Source: CAWGYT01 sp963826795
Lineage (GTDB): Bacteria; Planctomycetota; Planctomycetia; Pirellulales; Pirellulaceae
Assembly (NCBI GenBank): GCA_963826795.1
Contig: CAWGYT010000024.1
Coordinates: 124,001-188,000 of the forward strand
Length of the DNA: 64,000 nucleotides
Direction: 5' to 3'
The position numbers and the translations under genes were made by a program. Positions within the stretch are counted from its first letter, which is position 1; each line of letters begins with the position of its first letter. The notes under the pieces were generated by a model. That model saw only the letters and a program-made list of their open reading frames with translations. It did no database searches and was not told the DNA's origin. Positions 40,388 to 49,608 of this stretch are shown piece by piece.

Positions 40388-41135
40388 CCCTCACCCGCCC
40401 GGCTCCCGCCAGCGGGACCCGGGCGACCTCTCCCGGCCTCGGGAGAGGTGACACAACCTTGTCCCTTCTCCCCAACGCGGGAGAAGGTGGCCGCAGGCCG
40501 GATGAGGGGGCCACGCCCCGCTGCCAGACACCCAACCACCCAACCCTCACCCGCCCGGCTCCCGCCAGCGGGACCCGGGCGACCTCTCCCGGCCTCGGGA
40601 GAGGTGACACAACCCTGTCCCTTCTCCCCAACGCGGGAGAAGGTGGCCGCAGGCCGGATGAGGGGGCCACGCCCCGCTGCCCGACACCCAACCACCCGAC
40701 CCTCACCCGCCCGGCTCCCGCCAGCGGGACCCGGGCGACCTCTCCCGGCCTCGGGAGAGGTGACACAACTCTGTCCCTTCTCCCCAACGCGGGAGAAGGT
40801 GGCCGCAGGCCGGATGAGGGGGCCACGCCCCGCTGCCCGACACCCAACCACCCGACCCTCACCCGCCCGGCTCCCGCCAGCGGGACCCGGGCGACCTCTC
40901 CCGGCCTCGGGAGAGGTGACACAACTCTGTCCCTTCTCCCCAACGCGGGAGAAGGTGGCCGCAGGCCGGATGAGGGGGCCACGCCCCGCTGCCAGACACC
41001 CAACCACCCAACCCTCACCCGCCCGGCTCCCGCCAGCGGGACCCGGGCGACCTCTCCCGGCCTCGGGAGAGGTGACACAACTCTGTCCCTTCTCCCCAAC
41101 GCGGGAGAAGGTGGCCGCAGGCCGGATGAGGGGGT
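40388..41135 (+). repeat. Palindromic array 3: five copies of a 156-bp unit
   Basis: CCCTCACCCGCC recurs at 40388, 40544, 40700, 40856 and 41012, an exact 156-bp period. It has the same modules as array 1 (ACCTCTCCCG-GCCT-CGGGAGAGGT; CTTCTCCC-CAACGC-GGGAGAAG; GGATGAGGGGGCC) but a distinct linker with CACCCAACCACC. The period is 52 codons, giving open frames on both strands. Located downstream of fba and upstream of kdsD. Confidence 0.95.
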
Positions 41136-41170
41136 CCGTCCGATGAGGGGCCCGCATCCCTGCCAGGCGT

Positions 41171-42193
41171 CTAAGCCACCGTGGCAGGTAATCGCAGCTT
41201 GCTGGCATTGCCCGCTTGGCCGAAGGCGACCATGCGGTCGATGCAGACCTGCTTCATCGCTTCGCGGGCGGGCTTCAGGTAGTCGCGCGGGTCGAACTTT
41301 TCGGGATGTTCGACGAACACCTTGCGAATGGCGCCGGTGATGGCCAGGCGGTTGTCGGTGTCGACGTTGATCTTGCGGACACCGTGCTGGATGCCGCGCT
41401 GGATCTCCTCCACCGGGCACGCCCCACGTCTGGCGGATATTGCCACCGTACTTGTTGATGATGTCCTGCAGTTCCTGGGGAACCGAGCTGCTGCCGTGCA
41501 TGACCAGGTGGGTGTTGGGCAGCTTCCTGTGGATCGCTTCGATTCGATCCATGGCCAGGATTTCGCCGTCCGGCTTGCGGGTGAACTTGTAGGCGCCGTG
41601 GCTGGTGCCGATCGCCACCGCCAGGGCATCGACGCCGGTCGCTGCGACGAATTCCGCGGCCTGGTCGGGATCGGTCAGCAACTGATCGTGCGAGAGCGTA
41701 CCTTCGGCCCCGTGGCCGTCTTCCTGTTCCCCCTCGCCGCGTTTCCAGCGAGCCCAGGCAGCCCAGTTCGCCTTCGACCGAGACGTTCTTGGGGTGGGCC
41801 AGCTCGACGACCTTTCGGGTGACCTCGACGTTGTACTCGAACGAGGCGGGCGTCTTGCCGTCTTCCTCCAGCGAGCCGTCCATCATGACGGACGTGAAGC
41901 CGTTCTCGATGGCGCTCAGGCAGGTCGCGACGCTGTTGCCGTGGTCCTGATGCATGCGTGACGGGAATCTCGGGATACAGCTCCGCGGCGGCCAGCATCA
42001 GGTGCCGCAGGTAGGCGTCCTGCGAGTAGGCCCGAGCCCCGCGAGACGCCTGGACGATCACCGGCGAATCGGTCTCCTCGGCCGCCTCCATGATCGCCTG
42101 AATCTGTTCCATGTTGTTGACGTTGAAGGCGGCGACGCCGTAGTCGTTTTCGGCGGCGTGGTCCAACAGGGTGCGCAGGGGGACGAGAGGCAT
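41171..42193 (-). CDS. fba: Class II fructose-bisphosphate aldolase, three frame changes
   Basis: Zn-dependent aldolase of glycolysis/gluconeogenesis. ATG at 42193 with AAGGAGTAACC upstream reads MPLVPLRTLLDHAAENDYG. Then MHQDHGNSVATCLSAIENGF (zinc His), DGHGAEGTLSHDQLLTDP, AIGTSHGAYKF, and KINVDTDNRLAITGAIRKVF are found in successive frames. Breaks lie near 41956, 41738 and 41414, all in the same sense; CG restoration repairs at least the second (ACGCGGCG to ACGCGCGGCG). The full length of about 340 aa fits the family once joined. Confidence 0.87.
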
Positions 42194-42379
42194 TGGGTTA
42201 CTCCTTAGATGACACAGTGAGCTCGACGGCGGGTTTTCCGGCCCGCCAGAAATCGACGCGGAGTTGCAGCTTGCGAGCTTTCGCCGAAGCCTGGTTTTCT
42301 TGCCCCTCCCCGCCTTTGGAACAAGCACGAACCGCCTCGCTCGGGGGCGACGCAGGCGCCAGCGCTCCCTAGCCGCTGA

Positions 42380-43297
42380 TTATGGGCCTTGCTTTGCGAG
42401 CTGACAATCCCGGGCGGCTGAGCTGGACGCGGGGAGATGGAGAGGGGACTCGAAGAGTTCGTCGCGTTGAACTTGAGCCAAGCGAATCAGGAGCAGTTTT
42501 TGCTGCGCATCGCCACGCCCCTCTTCCACGAAGAAATTGTGTCCAAGTCCCTTCATGTCGGGCGTGCAACTGAGAATGAGCGTCTGGCCGGGCGTGAGCG
42601 GAACGTCGATCATCAATTCCTGGAACACCTCCCGCTCGCGACCGGACAACAGCTGCCAAGTTCCCTGGCCACCGACCCATTGCTTGCGGGGCGCACCGTG
42701 GTGAATCTCCGGCGTCAATTCGAGCCTCACGGAACCGTCGCCGCGCGGAAAGGGCTTGGCTGCCAGGATGCATTGCGCGTCCGGGTAGGGTTTTCCTCCC
42801 ACCTTTTGCTCGTGCGGTTTTTTGTAGAGCACGATCAACTCTTCGCGCGGGGCGCTGGTCACGATTTCCCACCGCTGGCCGGCGCGCCGCTGAACCAATT
42901 GGTTCTGGGCTAACACGTCGATTTCGGACGTGATGGGTCGGTCGATCTGCGACTCTTCGGATTGCTTGTCCAGCAGTTGCCGGAGTGAGGGCGGCAACTG
43001 GGCTCCCACCAACCCGCAGCGAAAGCCGTTGTTGTTCAGATGCAGACGCGTCTCGACCGACAGCAACTGCTCGTCCACTTCCCGCCAGAGTTGCGCATTG
43101 AAGTCAAGGTGTCCGACCGGAACCCGGACGAATGTCATTTCGATCGCGACGCTGTCCGACGCCATCCGCGCGGTGGGCAATTCGAAGGCTTCCGGTGTGG
43201 GCTCTTTCCAAGCGGAGCAACCCGAGGCCAAGATCCAGCCGAGGAGCAGCGGTCCGGCATGATGAGCTTTCCGGCGGCTGGGGTGCAAGTCAGTCAT
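42380..43297 (-). CDS. Hypothetical lipoprotein
   Basis: 305 aa. Lipobox-like LLLGWILASGCSAW near residue 27 indicates an anchored lipoprotein. The mature region is mixed alpha/beta (SVAIEMTFVRVPVGHLDFNA, RWEIVTSAPREELIVLYKKP, VRLELTPEIHHG). Conserved-looking but family not recognised. It is divergent from the RNA candidate and fucD. Confidence 0.65.
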   Translation of the reverse strand: MTDLHPSRRKAHHAGPLLLGWILASGCSAWKEPTPEAFELPTARMASDSVAIEMTFVRVPVGHLDFNAQLWREVDEQLLSVETRLHLNNNGFRCGLVGAQLPPSLRQLLDKQSEESQIDRPITSEIDVLAQNQLVQRRAGQRWEIVTSAPREELIVLYKKPHEQKVGGKPYPDAQCILAAKPFPRGDGSVRLELTPEIHHGAPRKQWVGGQGTWQLLSGREREVFQELMIDVPLTPGQTLILSCTPDMKGLGHNFFVEEGRGDAQQKLLLIRLAQVQRDELFESPLHLPASSSAARDCQLAKQGP

Positions 43298-43438
43298 CCG
43301 GGTCGAGATCGATCACGAAGGAGCGAATGGAAGGGAGACGCGTGTGGCGATGGCGAGGACGCTATCGTGCACGGGACCGCCTGTCAACGTGAGTTTATGC
43401 GAGCTCCCTGGCTGCTTGGCGGCTTGCAAAAAACGCTC

Positions 43439-43466
43439 TTGACCCTCCCTCATGAATGAAATAATC
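43439..43466 (+). promoter_or_regulatory. Candidate promoter of the ncRNA
   Basis: TTGACC (43439-43444), a 16-bp spacer, ATAATC (43461-43466). Reasonable but not perfect match to sigma-70 hexamers. Confidence 0.45.
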
Positions 43467-43472
43467 TCCCGC

Positions 43473-43758
43473 CTCATCGATGGCACGAGTGCAACTCACA
43501 AGTGCCTTAGGCGAACGCCGAGCGTCACCCATGCAATCGGTCGAGTCGGCCTTGACGTACAACCGAAATGCGTTCACGTGATCGAGTCCGCATCTGGAAT
43601 CCTTGGATTCTGCGGACCGCGAAGCGAACGTTCGGCAGGGAAGCCGTCGTTTGCTTCGGATCAACACGACGCAACTGGCAGCGTCCAATCGCTCCCGGAA
43701 AAAGATACGGAGTCCTTTGCCCCCCTGGGACCCCAATCTTTCCGGGGGCTTTTTTTTT
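43473..43758 (+). ncRNA. Candidate structured small RNA or leader, about 285 nt
   Basis: Transcription from the 43461 -10 would end at the 43719-43758 terminator. Inside are nested stems: GGCAC...GTGCC enclosing GAGT-GCA-ACTC, then GGCG-AA-CGCC, then TCCGCA/TGCGGA with GAATCC/GGATTC (43587-43616). None of the short ORFs looks real. It lies upstream of fucD, so it could be an attenuating leader or an independent sRNA. I found no match to tmRNA, 6S, SRP or RNase P signatures. Confidence 0.4.
43719..43758 (+). terminator. Intrinsic terminator upstream of fucD
   Basis: GCCCCC (43719) pairs with GGGGGC (43744-43749), followed directly by nine T residues. No plus-strand coding gene lies upstream, so it terminates an RNA or acts as a fucD attenuator. 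Confidence 0.75.
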
Positions 43759-43886
43759 GTTTCTCCACCTGCCGCGATCCGGGCAATTGCCAACCGGCCC
43801 TTGTTGATCCGCCAACGAATCGTCATCCTGCTCGCACCGCCAAAGTCACTCGATGGGCCCATTCCGTTTCGTGACACGAGGGAATG

Positions 43887-45209
43887 ATGACGAAGATTTG
43901 CCAACTTGAGGTCCAGGACGTTCGTTTTCCGACCTCCCGAGATCTGCATGGGTCGGACGCCATGAATCCCGACCCGGATTACTCAGCCGCCTATGTCACG
44001 CTGCACACGGACGGCCCTCGGCAGGGTCAGGGACTGGTGTTCACGCTCGGCCGCGGCACGGAACTGTGCGCCGCGGCCGTTCGCGCTCACGCCAGCCTGA
44101 TCGAGGGCCAAACGTTGGAGTCGCTGTTCGAATCGCCCGCGGCGTTCTGGCGGCGATTGACCGGCGACAGTCAGCTGCGCTGGTTGGGACCCGAAAAGGG
44201 CATCATCCACATGGCCGCCGCCGCGGTCGTCAACGCCGTCTGGGACCTCTGGGCCAAAGTGCAGCAGCAAACCGCTGTGGCGAGTTGCTTTGTGACCTGA
44301 CTCCCGAACAACTGATTGCGTGCATCGACTTTCGCTACCTGACCGACGCCCTCACACCCGACGAGGCCTGCGAGTTGCTCCGCCGGCAGCTGCCCACCCG
44401 CGACGAACGACGGCAGCGTGTGTTGGCCGAAGGCTATCCCGGCATACACGACCAGCGCCGGTTGGCTTGGCTACGATGACGATCAGCTCCGCCGCCGCTG
44501 CCAGGCGGCCGTCGCGGCGGGATGGCAAGCGATCAAACTCAAGGTGGGGGCGGACCTGGATCAAGATCGCCATCGGCTGGCGCATCGCCCGCCACGAAAT
44601 CGGACCCGATCGGCGGCTGATGGTCGATGCCAACCAGGTCTGGGATGTCGACGCAGGCGATCGCCTGGATCCGCGAGCTTGCTCGCGTTTGATCCGTATT
44701 GGATTGAAGAACCGACCAGTCCGGACGAAATCCTGGGACACGCGCGGATCGCCCAAGCCGTCGCGCCGATCGGGTCGCCACCGGCGAAATGGTTCAGAAT
44801 CGAGTGGTGTTCAAGCAACTGATGCAGGCCGGAGGCGATTCAGTTTTGCCAGATCGATAGCTGTCGCCTGGGTGGCGTGAACGAGGTCCTGGCCGTGCTG
44901 CTGCTGGCCGCCAAGTTCGGCATTCCGGTCTGCCCGCACGGAGGCGGTGTCGGATTGTGCGAACATATCCAGCACCTGAGCCTGTTCGACTATGTCTGTG
45001 TCAGCGGCAGCTGGGAAGATCGCTGGATCGAGTACGTCGATCACTTGCACGAACACTTCGTCGACCCGGTCCAAGTCCAGGGCGGCCGCTATCTCGCGCC
45101 CCGGAGGCCCGGCTACAGCGTGACGATGCACGCGGCGTCGATCGATGAATTTCGGTTTCCCGCCGGCGCCGCCTGGGCGGCTACGACGCGGCCGCCGAAC
45201 CGTCGTTGA
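43887..45209 (+). CDS. L-fuconate dehydratase-like enolase-superfamily enzyme, about eight frame changes
   Basis: Enolase-superfamily enzyme dehydrating L-fuconate in non-phosphorylating fucose catabolism. The N-terminus (VRFPTSRDLHGSDAMNPDPD, FTLGRGTELCAAAV) and FRYLTDALTPDEA match fuconate dehydratases. IKLKVGADLDQD, MVDANQVWD, WIEEPTSPDEIL and GGVGLCEHIQHLS follow, with catalytic residues in the expected regions. Breaks lie near 44268, 44281, 44440, 44582, 44652, 44687, 44772 and 44836; seven share one sense. CG restoration works at several (TGGCGAG to TGGCGCGAG; GGCGCATC to GGCGCGCATC; GACGCAGG to GACGCGCAGG). ATG 43887 has GAGGGA just upstream. Preceded by the terminator/RNA candidate. 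Confidence 0.82.
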
Positions 45210-45232
45210 CGGCCGCGTCGGATAACTGATAA

Positions 45233-46240
45233 CTACTCGCCCAGATCGACCTGCTCGCGGCCCTTCCGCGTCGAGGCGGCTCGCCAGACCTGCAAGTCGA
45301 CGTCGTCACTGATCGCTCGTGTCGCGCCGTCCATCAGCGCCACATGGACGATCCCGGGATGGTGACTGCGAGCGGTCACGGCGGCGTAGGTTCGGACCGA
45401 GTCCGATTTGCCTTCCTGCATGTTCGTCCAGTCGATGCTGCGATTTCCGACACGCTCGGGACGGACGTCGGCGTTGGGGACGAACGTGGTCGTGAAGCCG
45501 ATTTGGTGCGACCGACCATCCACCCATTCGGTGTGGCCCGTATTGTCGCCCCGCGACGGCCCGTATTTTGCATCGCCCGCTGGTAGCTCTGCGGCGGCTC
45601 CAGGGATGACCATCTCCGATGTGACTCCCGCGTTCCGCTCGTAAGGCGTGTAGGCCTTGACCTCGGCCAGGCACAGCGTCTTGCTGAGTCCGTCACGAAA
45701 ATCGCGTGACTTGAGCCAACTCTCGGGAAAAAACGCACCCGGGCCACCTCGTTGCCGCGCCGGATCCCAGACGAACCAAGTGCCCAGGTTGACGGCGTAA
45801 TTGAGCGGGTAATGAACGGCTTGCTCTGCATGCATCCGGGTCACGTCGTTGGGTTCGGATGGGCACAGGTAGGGGTGGACGCGGTAGGCCGACAGCAATT
45901 GCCCGCCGAGCGTCGTGACCTGGGAATAGGGACGATCGACATCGACGTCCCGGGCCAGGGTGTCTTCCTCCAGGTAAGGCAGGAGCAGCGCCTGGGCCGA
46001 CCAGCCGCCGCGACCGGCTCGACTGGGAGGAAACACTTGGCGTGCACTCTCGAAATTCAGCGTCGCGAGGGCAACTTGGCGGAGATTGTTCAGGCAGGAG
46101 GCCCGACGCGCCGCCTCGCGGGCAGCGTTGACCGCCGGCAGCAGCAGCAGGACCAGAATGGCAATGATCGCGATCACGACCAACAACTCGATCAGCGTAA
46201 AGCCCCGACGGGGCGTGGAGGGGCGGGGAAGGGCGGCCAT
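45233..46240 (-). CDS. DUF1559 pilin-like (type II pseudopilin) protein
   Basis: 335 aa, one of the expanded DUF1559 family of planctomycetes. The prepilin cleavage/methylation site is RRGFTLIELLVVIAIIAILV near residue 11, followed by AAREAARRASCLNNLRQVAL. The C-terminal globular domain is in DUF1559 style (SEMVIPGAAAELP, HPGIVHVALMDG). Exported by type II secretion/pilus machinery and likely surface-exposed. AAGGAG lies upstream of the 46240 ATG. Confidence 0.9.
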   Translation of the reverse strand: MAALPRPSTPRRGFTLIELLVVIAIIAILVLLLLPAVNAAREAARRASCLNNLRQVALATLNFESARQVFPPSRAGRGGWSAQALLLPYLEEDTLARDVDVDRPYSQVTTLGGQLLSAYRVHPYLCPSEPNDVTRMHAEQAVHYPLNYAVNLGTWFVWDPARQRGGPGAFFPESWLKSRDFRDGLSKTLCLAEVKAYTPYERNAGVTSEMVIPGAAAELPAGDAKYGPSRGDNTGHTEWVDGRSHQIGFTTTFVPNADVRPERVGNRSIDWTNMQEGKSDSVRTYAAVTARSHHPGIVHVALMDGATRAISDDVDLQVWRAASTRKGREQVDLGE

Positions 46241-46766
46241 GGCGTCGAAAACTCCTTGAAGCGGGCCGGGCGACCCGGCCCGAATGTTCAGGGCGCTGGT
46301 CGCTCGGGCGATACTCGATTCGGGGATACTCGATAATGAGACTCTGTATCAACAGAGTGCTCCGGAGTATAACGAACGGGCCGTTGAGGTCAAGCGGGGA
46401 GGTCGCCACGGGCGGAATTCGGGTCGTGGCCAGCCGGGCGGGCGGTCGAGCTGGATCGACCCGTCTGCCCGCCGTGCGCGATGTCGGGCCGCGCGCAGGG
46501 ATTCTTGCGTCCGTTGGGAGGCCCTTCTATAGTCATGGGCTCGGACGGGACGGATCGGCAGCGCCGGTCCGAACCGGTGTGGGCTTGTCGCCGTAGGACG
46601 ACCGCCGTGCGTGGCGGTAAACGTCGCCTGCGTCGCGCGCGGAGCGCCGCCCCGCACGATGGTCCGAGTTCAATCGGCCGAGTGGTAGCCTGCGAGCCCG
46701 GCAGGGAGCAGCTTGGGTTCGAATGCGTGGGGGCCCTCCGCAAGCGGGCAAGAACGGAGAGGATTC
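46241..46766. other. Divergent intergenic region between DUF1559 and the ABC operon
   Basis: 526 bp with no gene. It holds a perfect 9-bp stem-loop CGGGCCGGG-CGA-CCCGGCCCG (46262-46282) in the DUF1559 leader, two GATACTCGAT repeats 15 bp apart (46310, 46325), and ACTCTG...CAGAGT (46341-46358). GGAGAGG precedes the 46767 ATG. Confidence 0.6.
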
Positions 46767-47709
46767 ATGATTGAAGCACCGGCAACTGACGCGGCTTCCC
46801 CGACCCGGCCGGATGCCGATGTCGTGATTCAAACCAGAAACCTGACAAAGGACTATCGAGACTTCTGGGGGCGTCAGAAGGTGCGGGCCCTCAAGGCGCT
46901 GGATCTGGAAGTTCGCCAGGGCGAGATCTTCGGACTGCTCGGGCCCAACGGCTCTGGCAAAACGACCACGATCAAGCTGCTGCTGGGCCTGTTGTTCCCG
47001 ACGAGCGGCGAGGCGTTGGTTTTCGGTCGGAAAGCGACGGATGTCAGCGAAGAACGAGCGAATCGGATACCTGCCCGAGGAGTCGTATCTCTACAAGTTC
47101 CTGAACGCCGAAGAGACGCTCGATTTCTACGGCCGGCTGTTCAACATGACTCCGCAAGTTCGTCGCGAGCGGGTGCGGCGACCTGATCAAAATGGTCGGA
47201 CTTGGAGTGGGCCAAGCGGCGGCAGCTGAAGGAATACTCCAAGGGCATGACGCGGCGGATCGGCTTGGCTCAGGCCTTGATCAACGACCCCGACTTGATC
47301 GTCCTGGACGAGCCCACGACCGGCCTGGATCCGATCGGCACACGCGAGATGAAGGATTTGATTCTCAACTTGAGGGCGGACGGCAAGACGGTGCTGATGT
47401 GCAGTCACTTGTTGGCGGACGTGCAGGACGTCTGCGACCGGATCGCGATCCTGTATCAAGGCGATCTAAAGGAATTGGGGCGTGTGGACAGCCTGCTGAC
47501 CGTGCGCGACGTGACCCAAATTCGCGCGGAGAAGCTGTCGGACGAGGCCAAGCAGGAAATCCGAGAAGTGATCGAGCGGCATGGGGGGGAACTGCTGGGA
47601 ATCGAGAATCCGACGACCACGCTCGAAGAGTTGTTCCTGAATATTGTCCGCGAGAGTGAAGCCCACCCGGGCCGCCGCGGGTGCGTCGGGCGATTGCCCG
47701 CGCCGCTAG
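46767..47709 (+). CDS. ABC transporter ATP-binding protein, frame changes
   Basis: ATPase of an ABC-2-type export system, about 310 aa. Walker A GPNGSGKTTT (about residue 66), NERIGYLPEESYLYKFLNAE after the first break, signature YSKGMTRRIGLAQAL, Walker B LIVLDEPTTGLDP, and His CSHLLADVQDV. Breaks near 47047, 47178 and 47203, all in the same sense. The first is repaired by AGCGAAG to AGCGCGAAG, the second by a CG in CGGCGACC. A fourth near the end would place the stop at 47707. Start at 46767 with GGAGAGG. Next gene 44 bp downstream. Confidence 0.85.
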
Positions 47710-47752
47710 TCGCGCCGTCATCGCCGGACGCGAGTCAACGAGAGCCAAGACC

Positions 47753-49608
47753 ATGGTATTGGAAACCCCATCCTACCGTTCTCCGAGTGGCTCGCCGCCA
47801 ATTTGCTGCCCTTTCTGCTAGCGCTGGCTGCGATTGCCTGCCTGGGCGTGCTGCTGGGTTACCTGGCCGCGGCCCTGCGGCACGGACCGATCGAGTCGCT
47901 GCGAATGACGCTCGCGACCTTGGCCACGGGCGTCCGCGAGCTGTTCGAGATTTCGCCGCGACGTCTGTGTGCGATCGCCCGTCTGGCCTTTCAGGAGGCG
48001 ATCCGTCGCCGGGTACTGGTTGTGTTCGTGATCTTCGTGATCGCGTTGCTGTTTGCCGGCTGGTTCCTGGATCGCGACAGTGACTCATCCGGCGCGGCTG
48101 TACCTGAGCTTTGTGCTTGACGGCCACAAACTACTTGGTGCTGATCCTGGCGATCTTCATCAGCGCCTTCAGCCTGCCGAACGACTTGAAGAACAAGACG
48201 ATCTACACGGTCGTGACCAAACCGGTTCGCGGCTGGGAGATCGTCGTGGGCCGGATCCTGGGTTTCTGTGCGATCGGCACGGTGCTGTTGGCCCTGATGT
48301 GCGTGTTCAGCTACTTCTTCGTCAAACGAGGGCTGCAGCATTCGCACACGGTCGATCCGGCAGGGTTCGTTGATCAGCGGGACGACGTGGGCAATCTCGA
48401 CCGGTCTGAAAGTGAGCGAGAGTTCTTTGGTACGAAACCATCGCCACGAGGTGACGCTGGGGCCGGATGAGGCGGTGTCGGTCAGTCCCGAGCACGATCA
48501 TACGCATGCGGTGACGGCAACTCCCGAGCAGGGGCGACTCGGGCAGTACGAGCTGGGAGCGGCCCGCGGACTGCTCACGGCACGCGTTCCCATCCTGGGT
48601 CAGCTGCGGTTTCTGGATCGCTCCGGGAACCCAGGCGAAGGGATGAACGTGGGCTACGAGTGGGCCTATCGTCGGTACATCGAAGGTGGCACGTTGGCCG
48701 CGGCGATTTGGCGATTCGAGGGACTCCGCCGCGAAGACTTCGGCGACACGCTACCGCTGGAAATGTCGATCCGGGTCTTTCGAACCTACAAGGGCGATAT
48801 CGAAGAAGGGATTCGACGGGGACGATTGAATTGGTCAAGCCCGCGCCGCGGGACGCGGACGGCAACCCGACCGCGCCGGATGGCGGGTTGCGAAGTGTCG
48901 AGTTGAGTTTCACGGCGCAGGAGTACGAAGCGTACCAGCCCGAGATTCCGCGTCAGCTGATGGCCCGCGACAGCCGACGGGAAACGAGCGGAGGTGGATC
49001 TGTTCGACGATTTGGTCGATCCGGAGACCGGGGACTTGGAGGTCTGGATTCGCTGCTTCGACCGTGGCCAGTATTTCGGGATGGCGCCGGCTGACCTGTA
49101 CATTCGTGCCAAGGATCGGCCGTTTTGGGTGAACTTCGTCAAGGGCTACATGAGTATCTGGTTTCAGATGGTGGTCGTGACCTGTTTCGGCGTGGCCTTC
49201 AGCACGTTCCTGAGCGGACCGGTGGCCATGATCGCGACGTTGTCCGCCCTGGTGATGGGATTCTTCAAAGGCTTTGTGTTCGACGTCGCGACCGGCGAGA
49301 TGCCGGGAGGTGGCCCGCTCGAGTCGCTGGTCCGTATCATTAAGCAGTGGAACCAGATGTCCGAGCTGGAGCCGGGCGTGGGCACCTGGATCATCCAGCG
49401 GATCGACGACGTCTTGATGCTGTTCGTGCAGGGGATCAGCTACGCGATGCCGAACTGCGGCATGTTCAACACGAGTCGCTTCGTCGCCTACGGCTTCGAC
49501 ATCCCCACGGACTTGATGGCCCAGCACCTGACGCTCGCACTGGCCTACGCTCTGGTGGTGTCCGTGGCCGGGTACTTCTTCTTCAAGACACGGGAAATCG
49601 CGGCATGA
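47753..49608 (+). CDS. ABC transporter permease with large inserted extracytoplasmic domain, frame changes
   Basis: About 620 aa joined from several frames. N-terminal helices (LLPFLLALAAIACLGVLLGY; VLVVFVIFVIALLFAGWFLD), then TNYLVLILAIFISAFSLPND and CAIGTVLLALMCVFSYFFVK. A long hydrophilic region (about 48380-49110; VTLGPDEAVSVSPEHDHTHA, RVFRTYKGDIEEG, VDLFDDLVDPETGDLEVWIR) comes before C-terminal helices (MSIWFQMVVVTCFGVAFSTF, LTLALAYALVVSVAGYFFF). The domain between helices probably faces the periplasm. Breaks near 47766, 48083, 48118, 48368, 48814 and 48973. Its stop overlaps the next start (ATGA). Confidence 0.75.

Larger units (their letters stand above)
43298..43883. other. Intergenic region carrying an ncRNA candidate
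   Basis: 586 bp between divergent genes with no protein-coding signal. It holds a promoter-like pair at 43439-43466, nested hairpins, and a plus-strand terminator at 43719-43758, although no plus-strand protein gene precedes that terminator. Confidence 0.7.

Noticed and set aside
40228..41340. Long frames on both strands over array 3
   Set aside because: Same artefact, with a 52-codon period.
46655..46730. tRNA-like stretch with GGCCGAGTGGTAG and GGGTTCGAAT
   Set aside because: The bases flanking TTCGAAT do not form a T-stem and no acceptor stem closes, so it is not a tRNA.
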